NCBI RefSeq assembly: GCF_000855665.1
Contig: NZ_JXSS01000045.1
Location: 1 to 64,000 of the forward strand
Direction: 5' to 3'
From: Lysobacter sp. A03
GTDB taxonomy: Bacteria > Pseudomonadota > Gammaproteobacteria > Xanthomonadales > Xanthomonadaceae
DNA length: 64,000 nucleotides
Part shown: positions 17,366 to 26,897 of the stretch, piece after piece
Position numbering within the stretch: the first letter of the stretch is position 1
Layout of the letters: each line of letters starts with the position of its first letter
Program-made: the position numbers and the translations under genes
The notes under the pieces: model-generated
Seen by the model: only the letters and a program-made list of their open reading frames with translations
Databases searched by the model: none
What the model was told of the DNA's origin: nothing

Positions 17366-18217
17366 ATGAATAGCCGCCTCTTCCAACTGTCGCTGACCCT
17401 GCTCCTCGCCTTCGGCGTGGCGGCAGGCGCGCATGCGCAGTCGCCGAAGAAGGCCAAGCGCGCCGACCCCACCGTCTTGCCAGTCTGGAACAATACCAGC
17501 GGCAAGCTGGAAGCACTGCTGCTGCTGGAGCCAACCGGCACATCCTCGACCGGTGCGCGCTGGCGCGTTGGCAGTACAACCCTGGATGCCGCATTCGGTC
17601 TCGAAAGCGGCAACACCCTCGGACTGGTCTGCGACCGCAGTAGCGGCCTGGCCGGCACGATAGGCAATCTCGCCAATCACTGCCTTCTGGCCGCGATGGA
17701 CGATGAGCGTCACGAACGCCTGACGGCCGGCACCAGCATCGGCAACCGGACGACGCGCTTTGGCGTGTCGGTAGGCAAAAGCCGAGACACCCTGCCCGCG
17801 TGGCTGACGCCCGGCAATCCCACCAGTCAGGTCAACCAGAACACGCTGACCGTATATGGCAAACAGAACATCGGCAGCGAGGCCACCGTGTCGATTGGCG
17901 GAACTTGGGCGCGAGCACGCCTGATTCCTGCCGGAGATGCACCGGCCGCACTCGCAGACCGCTGGAGCAGCCGCACGCTCACGGTGGGTGCCGGGTACGG
18001 CGACTTCGACGCGAACATCATTGGCCGCGTGGTGGATACACCCACGCAGCCTGGCGGATGGGAAGGTCTTGGAATCGGCCTCACCTGGCGCACTCCGTGG
18101 AGTGGCAGCCTGACGGTCGGCGCCGAGAAGATCACCCGCGGCAGCAACCCGTTCGCGGCAAACGCGGACGCCGACGAGGGCACCGTGCCCTACGTCCGGT
18201 ACGAGCAGGACCTCTAA
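17366..18217 (+). CDS. Secreted protein of unknown function, possibly a small beta-barrel
   Basis: I do not recognise this 283-residue protein. Start ATG 17366 places a clear signal peptide (LFQLSLTLLLAFGVAAGAHA, cleaved after AHA). The mature part is rich in alternating polar/hydrophobic stretches (TLTVYGKQ, ATVSIGGTWARA, RTLTVGAGYG, GLGIGLTWRT, SLTVGAEKI), which look like transmembrane beta strands of an outer-membrane protein. It ends YVRYEQDL and lacks a terminal aromatic residue, so insertion is uncertain. It lies upstream of the TonB-dependent receptor, separated by a 417-base gap. Confidence 0.6.
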   Translation: MNSRLFQLSLTLLLAFGVAAGAHAQSPKKAKRADPTVLPVWNNTSGKLEALLLLEPTGTSSTGARWRVGSTTLDAAFGLESGNTLGLVCDRSSGLAGTIGNLANHCLLAAMDDERHERLTAGTSIGNRTTRFGVSVGKSRDTLPAWLTPGNPTSQVNQNTLTVYGKQNIGSEATVSIGGTWARARLIPAGDAPAALADRWSSRTLTVGAGYGDFDANIIGRVVDTPTQPGGWEGLGIGLTWRTPWSGSLTVGAEKITRGSNPFAANADADEGTVPYVRYEQDL

Positions 18218-18634
18218 GGCGCAATCTGCAGGCCGCTCAGCCGGTCTGACGCGAACTTCGCGCTGATATCGTCGACGCCGGTGTCCCACCGGCCGCGGAC
18301 GCTACTGACCCCAACGATTCGTAACCCTCTCGCTGACGACACGATTTCGTCCCGGTGGGCTAGTCCGTGTGCGTCGCTCGGGCAGTAAGCGCATCTGCGA
18401 GCCTTGCATCCCAGTTCCAGCGCCGAGGGTGCCGCTGGGCGGCTGCCCCGGGACGTCGACTGGAATTCTTGCGCACAAAATTCCGCGTAAGACCAGTAGA
18501 TTTCTTAACAAGACTTTAATTCTTTCCGATTCCTGTATACGATCGACTCACCTTGCCGAACCAGTCCGCTCACTTGGCGCTTTCGGTCGGGGCCCTTGGC
18601 AGTTACCAAGACCCACTTGGAGAGAGAGGCACAC
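18218..18634 (+). other. 417-base gap with candidate receptor promoter and long leader
   Basis: No convincing gene is seen here. The base composition drops sharply around 18470-18545, where TATACG at 18536-18541, with weak -35 candidates near 18513, could be a promoter. That would leave a leader of about 90 bases before the receptor start. The 18240-18430 part is GC-rich with no repeat or tRNA that I can see. The receptor start has a purine-rich GGAGAGAGAGG ribosome site. Confidence 0.35.
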
Positions 18635-21508
18635 ATGACCTACAAGACCACCCAACTTCGCGACGCAATCACGTTGGCGCTCGTGGCAGGTGCTACGACG
18701 CTGGCCGCTAGTGGCGCCGCTTTCGCACAGGATGCGCCCCCCGAGACCAGCCCTACGACCCTTGATCGAGTGGAAGTCACCGGCTCCCGCATCCGTTCGG
18801 TGGATGCCGAAACCTCCCAGCCCGTGCTTGTCCTCGATCGCGCAGCCATTGAGAAGCAGGGCGTTACCTCCGTAGCCGAAGTACTCAACCGCATCTCCGC
18901 GGCGGGCCCATCCATCAACCGCACCTTCAACAATGGCGGTGACGGTTCTTCCACCATTTCGCTGCGCAACCTGGGCGCACAGCGCACCTTGGTTCTGGTC
19001 GACGGCCGGCGTTGGGTTTCGGGACTCGACGGAACCGTCGATCTGAACACCATTCCTTCAGCCGTGGTCGAGCGCATCGAAGTACTTAAAGACGGCGCAT
19101 CGGCGGTTTACGGTTCCGACGCCATTGCAGGCGTAATCAACATTATCACCCGCGACAACTTCGAAGGCGCCGAATTCCGCACCCACATTGGCCAGTACAG
19201 CCAAGGCGACGGCGACCGCAAGACCATCGAAGCGACCTTGGGCGCGAACGGTGAGCGCGGCAATATCGTGATGAGCCTGTCGCGCGTCGAGGAAGGCGCG
19301 GTAATGGCCGGCGATCGCGAACAATCAGCCGTACCGGTGTTCGGCCTCGGTGCGGACATGTTCAGTGGCTACTCCTCCAACGGCAAGATCTGGAACGCCG
19401 GACCGACGGCCGATTACGACGGCACCTTCAGCATCGTTCCGCCAGGCGCGGTGGGGATCGGTCCCAACGGGCAGCAGCGTTACGGGCTCGACCAGACCGT
19501 TCCGTGGAGCCGCGCGTACGCGTACAACTACGCCAAGGACAACTACCTGCTTACACCGCAGACCCGTACCGCGATGTACCTCAAGGGCCGATACGACCTC
19601 ACCGATCGGATCGCGTTCCGCGGGGATGCCCTGTACAACGAGCGGCGCTCGGAACAGCAACTCGCCGGTTACCCGCTGAACGGCGGCGATGAAGTGTTCG
19701 GCAACGATGCCGGGATGAGCGGCGACAGCTACTTCAACCCCTACAACCCCCTCTACGGCGGCGATGGGCGCGAGGTCAACTGGAGCCACCGGCTGACCGA
19801 GCAGGCTCGGGTCTACCAGCAGAACGTGAAGACGTTCCACGCGTACGCCGGATTCGAGGGCAACTTCAATTTTGCCGATCGCTACTTCAACTGGGACATC
19901 GGCTACGCCTACAACAAGTCCGACCAGAACGATACGCAGATCGGCGATGCGAACATGCTCAACGTCAGGGCTGGCGTGGGCCCTTCCTTCCTCGACAGCG
20001 ACGGAGTGGTCAAGTGCGGGTCGCCCGGCAACGTGATCGCAGACTGCGTACCGTTCAATCCGCTCTCGCCCGCGGGCGCTGTGACCGAGGAGATGCTTGA
20101 CTACATCCTGTTCACGGCACAGGACACGTTCCAGAACCGCAGCGAGAGCTTCACCGCCAACCTCGCCGGCGATATTTTCGAACTTCCCGCCGGGATGATG
20201 GGCTTCGCCCTTGGCATCGAGTCGCGCAAGGAGAGCGGCTTTGACCGTCCGGACGCTTTCGTTGCGGCCGGCTACACCTCTGGCAACGGCCGCAAGGCGA
20301 CCGCCGGCTCCTACGATCTGAACGAGATCTTCGGCGAAATCCTGATCCCGGTCCTGGCCGACGTTCCTGGAGCTCAGTTGCTGGAAATCAGCTTGGCGTC
20401 GCGTTACTCGGACTACAGCAACTTCGGTGACACCACCAACAGCAAGTTCGGCTTCAAGTGGAAGCCGTTTGCCGACCTGCTGGTTCGTGGCAGCTGGGCC
20501 GAGGGCTTCCGCGCGCCGCCCATCCAGACCCTGTTCCGCGGACTTGCTGACAGCTATGAAAGCTTTGGTGACATCTGCTCCGCGGATTACGGCGGCCGCA
20601 CCGCAACCATTGCTGCCAACTGTCTCGCGGACGGGGTGCCCGCGAACTTCATCCAGCGCACCAACTCCGGGGACGCCTACTTCGGCCAGACGATCTTCCC
20701 ATTCTCGTTTGGCGGCAATCCCAACGCAGGGCCAGAGACATCCACCTCAAAAACCCTCGGCCTGGTCTACAGCCCTTCCTACGCGGAAGGTCTGGAGGTC
20801 AAGCTGGACTGGTGGAATGTCGAGATCAAGGACGCTCTGGCCACACCGTCGGTTGCCTACATCCTGGACCAGTGCTACGCCCAGGGTGACCAGGCGTACT
20901 GCGCACTGTTCTCGCGACGTCCCAACGATTTCCAGATCGACTACATGCTGTTGGGACCGCAGAACCTCAGCGTGATCAACGCCGAAGGCTACGATCTGGA
21001 CCTGCACTACCGTATGGCCGAAACGGCGTACGGACGGTTCACGGCTGGATTGAGCGCCTCGTATATGTCGCAGTGGGAGTCGCAGTTCACTTCGGAATCG
21101 GACGTGGAAAGCGCGGTCGGTCGTTACTTTGACCGTGACCCGCAGTGGCGTCTGCGCGGGAACGCGACTTTGGACTGGACCAACGGCAACCTCGGTGTTA
21201 CTTGGATCAGCCGCTACTACTCCAGCCTGGTCGAGGACTGCCCGTTCCCGGGCGACGGTCTCTGCTCGGACGATACCCGTCGTGATGCCGATGGATTGGC
21301 CGCCCGCAACAAGCTCGGTGCAACCACCTACCACGATGTCCAGGCGCGCTACGAACTCCCGTGGGACGGCACCGTCAAACTGGGCGTGAACAACGTGTTC
21401 AAGAAGCGCGCGCCGACGACGTTCCAGGCGTTCGCCAACTCGTTCGACCCGCAGTACGACATCCCGGACTCCCAGTACCTGTACATGGAGTACGTGCAGC
21501 GCTTCTGA
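18635..21508 (+). CDS. TonB-dependent outer-membrane receptor
   Basis: This 957-residue receptor has a signal peptide cut near residue 31 (AFAQ), a TonB-box/plug start (LDRVEVTGSRIRSVD), a plug domain (about 65-170, with QRTLVLVDGRRWV and GSDAIAGVINIIT) and a large beta barrel. It ends in YLYMEYVQRF, with the C-terminal aromatic residue needed for barrel assembly. Xanthomonads carry many such receptors for sugars, peptides or metal chelates. The RIRSVDAETSQPV style is common among peptide/carbohydrate-type receptors, but the ligand cannot be told. No regulator or transporter is adjacent. An intrinsic terminator follows. Confidence 0.93.
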   Translation: MTYKTTQLRDAITLALVAGATTLAASGAAFAQDAPPETSPTTLDRVEVTGSRIRSVDAETSQPVLVLDRAAIEKQGVTSVAEVLNRISAAGPSINRTFNNGGDGSSTISLRNLGAQRTLVLVDGRRWVSGLDGTVDLNTIPSAVVERIEVLKDGASAVYGSDAIAGVINIITRDNFEGAEFRTHIGQYSQGDGDRKTIEATLGANGERGNIVMSLSRVEEGAVMAGDREQSAVPVFGLGADMFSGYSSNGKIWNAGPTADYDGTFSIVPPGAVGIGPNGQQRYGLDQTVPWSRAYAYNYAKDNYLLTPQTRTAMYLKGRYDLTDRIAFRGDALYNERRSEQQLAGYPLNGGDEVFGNDAGMSGDSYFNPYNPLYGGDGREVNWSHRLTEQARVYQQNVKTFHAYAGFEGNFNFADRYFNWDIGYAYNKSDQNDTQIGDANMLNVRAGVGPSFLDSDGVVKCGSPGNVIADCVPFNPLSPAGAVTEEMLDYILFTAQDTFQNRSESFTANLAGDIFELPAGMMGFALGIESRKESGFDRPDAFVAAGYTSGNGRKATAGSYDLNEIFGEILIPVLADVPGAQLLEISLASRYSDYSNFGDTTNSKFGFKWKPFADLLVRGSWAEGFRAPPIQTLFRGLADSYESFGDICSADYGGRTATIAANCLADGVPANFIQRTNSGDAYFGQTIFPFSFGGNPNAGPETSTSKTLGLVYSPSYAEGLEVKLDWWNVEIKDALATPSVAYILDQCYAQGDQAYCALFSRRPNDFQIDYMLLGPQNLSVINAEGYDLDLHYRMAETAYGRFTAGLSASYMSQWESQFTSESDVESAVGRYFDRDPQWRLRGNATLDWTNGNLGVTWISRYYSSLVEDCPFPGDGLCSDDTRRDADGLAARNKLGATTYHDVQARYELPWDGTVKLGVNNVFKKRAPTTFQAFANSFDPQYDIPDSQYLYMEYVQRF

Positions 21509-21538
21509 TCAGAAAACCGGTCACTGGTGTGTAAACAG

Positions 21539-21564
21539 ACGGCCCCGGAAACGGGGCCGTTTTA
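21539..21564 (+). terminator. Intrinsic terminator of the TonB-dependent receptor
   Basis: ACGGCCCCG pairs with CGGGGCCGT across a GAAA-like loop and is followed by TTTTA. Confidence 0.85.
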
Positions 21565-21584
21565 CATCGGGTATTGCAGAGGCA

Positions 21585-21610
21585 AGAAAAACCCCGGCGA
21601 TGCCGGGGTT
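21585..21610 (-). terminator. Intrinsic terminator of pckG
   Basis: Read on the minus strand, AACCCCGGC and GCCGGGGTT form a 9-bp stem followed by a T run. It lies 37 bases after the pckG stop and back to back with the receptor terminator. Confidence 0.85.
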
Positions 21611-21646
21611 TCGTTGTACTGCGGGGCGCGGTCAACTGGGTCTGCG

Positions 21647-23431
21647 CTAATCCTGCAGCTGGGCAGCGATGCGCCGCTGCTCGTCCTTCAGTGCCTGCGG
21701 CATGCGCGGTCCGTACTCTTCCAGGTACTCGCCAATGCTCGCGAATTCTTCCTGCCAGCCGGCTCGCTCAAAGCCGAACAGCTTCTCCACCGCCTCCGCG
21801 CTCAGCGCAACGCCTTCCAGGTTCAGGTCGGAGGCGGTCGGCAGATTGCCAATCGGCGTTTCCACCGCGCCCGCGGTCCCCTTCACCCGGCCGATCATCC
21901 ATTCGAGCACACGCAGGTTCTCGCCAAAACCAGGCCACAGGAAGTCACCTTCGGCACCCCGGCGGAACCAGTTGACGTGGAAGATCTTCGGCAACTTGTT
22001 GTTGCCGTTGTCAAAGTCCAGCCAGTGGCTGAAATAATCGGCAAAGTTGTAGCCGCAGAAGGGTTTCATTGCCATCGGATCCCGACGCATGACCCCCACG
22101 GCGCCGGTGGCTGCGGCTGTCGTTTCCGAGCCCATCGCCGCGCCGATCAGCACGCCGTGGGTCCAGTCGCGCGCTTCGAAAACGAGCGGCACGAGCGAGG
22201 GTCGGCGTCCGCCGAATACGATCGCGGAAATCGGCACCCCAACCGGGTTTTCACTCTCCGGCGAATAGCTGGGGCATTGACGTGCGGACACGGTGAACCG
22301 CGAGTTTGGGTGCGCTGCCGGACGCTTGGCCGCATTGTATGGCTCGCCTCGCCAGTCGGTGACCGGCGCGCCCTCGCCCAGTCCTTCCCACCACGGCTGG
22401 TTGTCCGCGGTCAGGCCGACGTTGGTGAAAATGGTGTTGTACTGGATCGACGCCAACGCATTGGGATTGGATTTCTTCGAGGTCCCCGGCGCGACGCCGA
22501 AGAAGCCCGCCTCCGGGTTGATCGCATACAGGCGGCCGTCGCCACCGGGGCGCATCCAGCAGATGTCATCGCCCACGGTGGTGACCTTCCAGCCATCCTT
22601 GAGATAGCCCTCCGGCGGAATCAGCATCGCCAGGTTGGTCTTGCCGCATGCCGACGGAAAAGCGGCAGCGATGTAGTGGGTTTCGCCTTGCGGATTCTCC
22701 AGGCCGAGGATCAGCATGTGCTCGGCCAGCCAGCCTTCCGTGCGCGCCTGATGGCTGGCGATCCGCAGCGCGTGGCACTTCTTGCCCAGCAGCGCGTTGC
22801 CGCCGTAGCCCGAGCCGTAGGATTTGATCGCCAGTTCTTCGGGGAAGTGCATGATGAAGCGCCGATCCGGATCCAGCTCGCCGGTGGAGTGCAGGCCCTT
22901 GACGAAGTGTCCCTCGCGCTCGATCCGCGCCAGGGCCGGTGCACCCATCCGGGTCATGATGCGCATGTTGGCCACCACGTACGGACTGTCGGTGATCTCC
23001 ACCCCGCAACGCGAAAGCGGCGAGTCGATCGGCCCCATGCAGTAGGGAATCACATACAGCGTGCGGCCGCGCATGCAGCCATCGAACAGCGCATCGATCC
23101 TGGCGTGGGCGTCGGCCGGCGCCATCCAGTGGTTGTTCGGCCCGGCATCATCGCGCTCGGTGGTGCACACGAATGTCAGGTGCTCCACGCGCGCCACGTC
23201 CTGCGGATCGGAGCGATGCAGCCAGCTGCCCGGATGGGTTTCCTCGTTGAGCTTGATGAGTGTGCCGTCGGCCTGCATCGCGGCGGTCAGCGCGTCATTC
23301 TCCGCATCACTGCCATCGCACCAGTGGACCGCATCGGGCCGGGTGAGCGCGGCGACCTGCGCCACCCACTCGTTGAGTGATTCGAGCGAGCTTCCCGCGT
23401 GCGCGGACATGTCAATGAAAGATGCGTTCAC
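21647..23431 (-). CDS. pckG: Phosphoenolpyruvate carboxykinase (GTP)
   Basis: This enzyme converts oxaloacetate and GTP to PEP, the entry step of gluconeogenesis. Start GTG 23431 was chosen because GGAGA lies 8 bases upstream. It gives 594 residues, normal for GTP-type PEPCK. A later ATG at 23410 has no ribosome site. Visible motifs are YVIPYCMGP, the P-loop-like FPSACGKTNLAM, the GDDICWMRPG metal site and the FGGRRP nucleotide site. This is the GTP family, unrelated in sequence to the ATP type of E. coli. It is a single-gene unit with its own terminator. Confidence 0.97.
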   Translation of the reverse strand: MNASFIDMSAHAGSSLESLNEWVAQVAALTRPDAVHWCDGSDAENDALTAAMQADGTLIKLNEETHPGSWLHRSDPQDVARVEHLTFVCTTERDDAGPNNHWMAPADAHARIDALFDGCMRGRTLYVIPYCMGPIDSPLSRCGVEITDSPYVVANMRIMTRMGAPALARIEREGHFVKGLHSTGELDPDRRFIMHFPEELAIKSYGSGYGGNALLGKKCHALRIASHQARTEGWLAEHMLILGLENPQGETHYIAAAFPSACGKTNLAMLIPPEGYLKDGWKVTTVGDDICWMRPGGDGRLYAINPEAGFFGVAPGTSKKSNPNALASIQYNTIFTNVGLTADNQPWWEGLGEGAPVTDWRGEPYNAAKRPAAHPNSRFTVSARQCPSYSPESENPVGVPISAIVFGGRRPSLVPLVFEARDWTHGVLIGAAMGSETTAAATGAVGVMRRDPMAMKPFCGYNFADYFSHWLDFDNGNNKLPKIFHVNWFRRGAEGDFLWPGFGENLRVLEWMIGRVKGTAGAVETPIGNLPTASDLNLEGVALSAEAVEKLFGFERAGWQEEFASIGEYLEEYGPRMPQALKDEQRRIAAQLQD

Positions 23432-23520
23432 GGGCAGTGTCTCCAACAGGTGGTTCGCCTCCAGCGAGGCGCGATTCGGATGTGGTCCACGCAATACCGC
23501 TCATCCCGGACGAACCGTCT

Positions 23521-24129
23521 TCAGCTCGTCGGCGGGATCAGCGTCGTCATCATGTGTTCGACGTAGTTGTCGAACTCCTCGTGTTGCATGCGGGTCTGTT
23601 TCAGCTGCAGGTTCAACTGCAGGAATCCGACATAGGCCGAATAGGCCAGGCGAGCACGGTTGCGGGCGTCGTCGCGGCCGAGTCCCGCTTGGCGGAATGA
23701 CGCGGTCAGGTAGTCCAGGCGGCGCTCGGAGACACGACCGATGACCGGCTGCACCGCCGGATGGTCCAGTGCCTTGAGAAGTTCGGAATAGATGATGTGG
23801 GTCTTGTACTCGCGGGCCACCATCGAGAACAGCGCACGCAGGCGCTCACGCGGATCGGCGACCGCCTCCAACTGGCCGAAGACAGTCTCTTCCTCCATCC
23901 GCTCCCACAATTCCAGCGCAGCGACCAGCAACGCGTCGCGCGAAGGAAAATGCCAGTAGAAGCTGCCTTTGGTAACGCCGAGGCGGCGGGCAAGCGGCTC
24001 CACCGCGACCGCCGACACACCCTGCTCGGCAATGAGGTCGAGCGCGGCCTCGGCCCAGCCAGTCGCGCTGAGGCGCGCGGCACGTGCGGGAGCGGGCTTG
24101 GTTCCGGAAGCTGCTGGGGTAGTGGCCAT
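23521..24129 (-). CDS. TetR-family transcriptional regulator, probable regulator of fadE
   Basis: This 202-residue TetR-type repressor has a helix-turn-helix at about 39-62 (VAVEPLARRLGVTKGSFYWHF), preceded by an Ala-rich N-terminal tail. The C-terminal ligand-binding half is all-helical and not diagnostic. It is divergent from fadE with a 200-base shared intergenic region containing the palindrome CATAC-N6-GTATG over the fadE promoter. From context it probably senses an acyl-CoA and represses fadE and possibly itself. This is inference. Confidence 0.85.
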   Translation of the reverse strand: MATTPAASGTKPAPARAARLSATGWAEAALDLIAEQGVSAVAVEPLARRLGVTKGSFYWHFPSRDALLVAALELWERMEEETVFGQLEAVADPRERLRALFSMVAREYKTHIIYSELLKALDHPAVQPVIGRVSERRLDYLTASFRQAGLGRDDARNRARLAYSAYVGFLQLNLQLKQTRMQHEEFDNYVEHMMTTLIPPTS

Positions 24130-24204
24130 AGGGGGGCGAGTGTAGCAACCGTACGCCAGCGACGGGAGCAGTATGCGAACGCCCGCTATCTGAGTGCGTC
24201 ACGG

Positions 24205-24234
24205 TTGACAGTGGTGCGGGATAACTACCATACT
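24205..24234 (+). promoter_or_regulatory. Candidate fadE promoter
   Basis: A perfect TTGACA (24205-24210) is followed after 18 bases by CATACT (24229-24234). The transcript would carry a leader of about 90 bases before fadE. Confidence 0.5.
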
Positions 24235-24244
24235 CGAGCGTATG
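24229..24244. promoter_or_regulatory. Candidate TetR operator at the fadE promoter
   Basis: CATACTCGAGCGTATG contains the inverted arms CATAC and GTATG around six bases and covers the likely -10 box of fadE. Size and placement suit a TetR-family dimer acting as a repressor. Confidence 0.45.
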
Positions 24245-24329
24245 TTGATGGGCCGCATCCTGCACCGGAGCGCTCACAGCGTCCAAGCTAACCTGAGTCC
24301 AACCGTCGCACCGCTGCTGGAGCGTCATC

Positions 24330-26816
24330 ATGAGCATCGCCCTTCCCTTCATCGTTTTCCTGCTGCTTGCCGGCATCGCCGCCTACCACCGGTTGAGACT
24401 GCCGGTCTGGGTCGCGTTGACTGCCGCTGCCCTCGTGGCATGCGCGCTGCTGGGCGCCAACGCCGTTGCAGTGACCATCGTCGCGTTGATCACCGCCCTG
24501 ATTGCGGTGCCGCTGCTGGTGCCCGCGATCCGCTTGCCCTACATCACCAAGCCGCTGCTGGGCTTCTACACAAAGATCCTGCCACCGCTGAGCGATACCG
24601 AGCGCGTGGCGCTGGAAGCAGGGACTGTCGGTTTCGAAGGTGAGCTGTTCTCGGGCCGACCGAACTGGGAGGTACTGCTTGGCCAGGCTGCGCCCACGCT
24701 GACCGCCGAGGAGCAGGCGTTCCTGGACGGGCCGTGTGAAGAGTTGTGCGCGATGACCAACGATTGGGACATCACCCATGTGCGCGCCGACCTGCCGCCG
24801 GAGTTGTGGGAGTTCATCAAGAAGAACCGCTTTTTCGGAATGATCGTGCCCAAGGAATACGGCGGGTTGGGATTCTCCGCGTTGGCCAACCACAAAGTCA
24901 TCCAGAAACTCGCCTCGATATCCTCGGTGGTGAGCTCGACCGTGGGCGTGCCCAACTCCTTGGGGCCGGCCGAGCTGATCATGCATTACGGTACCGAGGA
25001 GCAGAAGGACCACTACCTGCCGCGCCTTGCCGACGGCCGGGAGGTTCCGTGTTTTGCCCTGACCGGGCCATGGGCGGGTTCGGATGCTACATCGATCCCC
25101 GACTTCGGCATCGTCTGCATGGGCGACTGGAACGGCGCCAACGTTGTCGGCGTCAAGCTGACCTTCGACAAGCGGTACATCACGCTCGCTCCGGTCGCGA
25201 CGCTCATAGGCATGGCCTTCCGCATGTATGACCCGGACGGCATCCTTGGCGACACGCGCGATATCGGCATCAGCCTTGCGCTGCTGCCGCGCGACACCGA
25301 CGGAATCAACATCGGCCGCCGCCATTTCCCGCTCAACAGCCCGTTCCAGAACGGCCCGTTGGACGGACGCGAGGTGTTCATTCCCCTGAGTCAGCTGATT
25401 GGTGGCGAAGCGCAGGCCGGCAAGGGCTGGCAGATGCTGGTCGAAGTGCTGTCGATCGGGCGCTCGATCACCCTGCCCTCCACCGCCAGCGGTGGCGCGA
25501 AGATGGGCGCGATCGCAACCGGTGCCTACGCGCGCATCCGCAAGCAGTTCGGTCTGTCGATCGGGCGCTTTGAGGGCGTGCAGGAAGCGCTGGCTCGGAT
25601 CGCCGGCAACGCCTACACCATCAGCGCGCTGTCGGAATCCACCGCTGCCGCTGTGGCGCGCGGTGAAAACCCCGCTGTGCCATCGACCATCGCCAAGTAC
25701 CACTGCACGGAGATGGGGCGCCAGGTCGCCCAGGACGCCATGGACATCCACGGCGGCAAGGGCATCATCCTGGGGCCGAAGAACTACCTCGGTCGCTCAT
25801 GGCAGGCAGCACCGATCGCGATCACCGTCGAAGGCGCCAACATCATGACGCGCTCGCTGATGATCTTCGGCCAGGGCGCGATCCTGTGTCACCCGTGGGT
25901 GCTCAAGGAAATGAAGGCCGCGATGATGCCCGAGGGACCGGAGCAGGTACGCGAGTTCGACCGCAACCTGTTCGGACACATCGGTTTCGCGATCTCCAAC
26001 GCCGTGCGCTCGCTGTGGTTCGGCCTCACCGGCGCCACCGTCGGCAAGGCCCCCGGGGATGCGTACACGCGCCGCTACTACCGCAAGCTCAACCGCTATT
26101 CGGCGGCGCTGGCACTGTGCGCCGACACCTCGATGTTGCTGCTGGGCGGCAAGCTGAAGTTCAAGGAGTCACTGTCGGGTCGCTTGGGCGACGTACTAAG
26201 CCAGCTCTACATCGCCAGTGCCTTGCTAAAACGCTACGAGGACCAGGCGCGACCAGAGGCAGACCAGCCGCTGCTGGCGTGGTCGATCCTCAACGCCGTG
26301 CACAAGATCGAGCTGGCGTTGTCGGATGCGCTGCGCAACTTCCCGGTGCGTCCAGTTGGGTGGCTGCTGTGGGCCCTGATCTTCCCTGTTGGACGCCGCG
26401 CGACCCCGCCCGGAGACCGTCTCAGCCGTCGCGCCGCCTCGTTGCTCATGGTGCCAAACGAAGCGCGCGACCGCATGGGCGAAGGCATCTACCTCACGCC
26501 GAGTGCGCACAATCCCGCCGGCCGCATCAACAGCTTCCTGGCCGCAGTGGTGCTGGCCGAACCGGTGGAGCGCAAGTTCCTCAAGGCAATGAAGAACAGC
26601 GACATCGAAGCGCTGACCTTCCCGGAGCAGCTGGACGAGGGTGTTCGCGAAGGCTGGATCACGGCCGACGAACGCGGCCAGTTGCAGGCGCTGCGCGAGA
26701 TGACCATCGAGACGATCAGCGTCGACGACTTCGACACCGAGGAGTTGCGCTCGGCAGGTTACAGGGCGGAGCCGGAGTTCGACTTGCTGGACGCGCGGGA
26801 GCACGCGATTTCCTGA
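24330..26816 (+). CDS. fadE: Acyl-CoA dehydrogenase FadE
   Basis: FadE performs the first oxidation of beta-oxidation, turning acyl-CoA into trans-2-enoyl-CoA with FAD. At 828 residues it matches the long FadE class (about 815), not the 380-residue type. Two N-terminal membrane helices (about 3-18 and 35-62) are followed by the dehydrogenase core: GMIVPKEYGGLGFS, FALTGPWAGSDA and MDIHGGKGI. A long C-terminal FadE-specific extension ends the protein. GGAG lies 7 bases before the ATG. It is divergent from the TetR gene, its likely regulator, and ends at an intrinsic terminator. Confidence 0.95.
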   Translation: MSIALPFIVFLLLAGIAAYHRLRLPVWVALTAAALVACALLGANAVAVTIVALITALIAVPLLVPAIRLPYITKPLLGFYTKILPPLSDTERVALEAGTVGFEGELFSGRPNWEVLLGQAAPTLTAEEQAFLDGPCEELCAMTNDWDITHVRADLPPELWEFIKKNRFFGMIVPKEYGGLGFSALANHKVIQKLASISSVVSSTVGVPNSLGPAELIMHYGTEEQKDHYLPRLADGREVPCFALTGPWAGSDATSIPDFGIVCMGDWNGANVVGVKLTFDKRYITLAPVATLIGMAFRMYDPDGILGDTRDIGISLALLPRDTDGINIGRRHFPLNSPFQNGPLDGREVFIPLSQLIGGEAQAGKGWQMLVEVLSIGRSITLPSTASGGAKMGAIATGAYARIRKQFGLSIGRFEGVQEALARIAGNAYTISALSESTAAAVARGENPAVPSTIAKYHCTEMGRQVAQDAMDIHGGKGIILGPKNYLGRSWQAAPIAITVEGANIMTRSLMIFGQGAILCHPWVLKEMKAAMMPEGPEQVREFDRNLFGHIGFAISNAVRSLWFGLTGATVGKAPGDAYTRRYYRKLNRYSAALALCADTSMLLLGGKLKFKESLSGRLGDVLSQLYIASALLKRYEDQARPEADQPLLAWSILNAVHKIELALSDALRNFPVRPVGWLLWALIFPVGRRATPPGDRLSRRAASLLMVPNEARDRMGEGIYLTPSAHNPAGRINSFLAAVVLAEPVERKFLKAMKNSDIEALTFPEQLDEGVREGWITADERGQLQALREMTIETISVDDFDTEELRSAGYRAEPEFDLLDAREHAIS

Positions 26817-26840
26817 CGTTCGCGCTCGCGATATAACGAA

Positions 26841-26871
26841 AACGACGGGCCGGGTGGCCCGCCGTTTTTTG
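26841..26871 (+). terminator. Intrinsic terminator of fadE
   Basis: AACG and CGGGCC pair with GGCCCG and CGTT around a GGGT loop with one mismatch, followed by a T run. Confidence 0.8.
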
Positions 26872-26897
26872 TTGCGTGCTTGCCTACTCCGCCCTGC

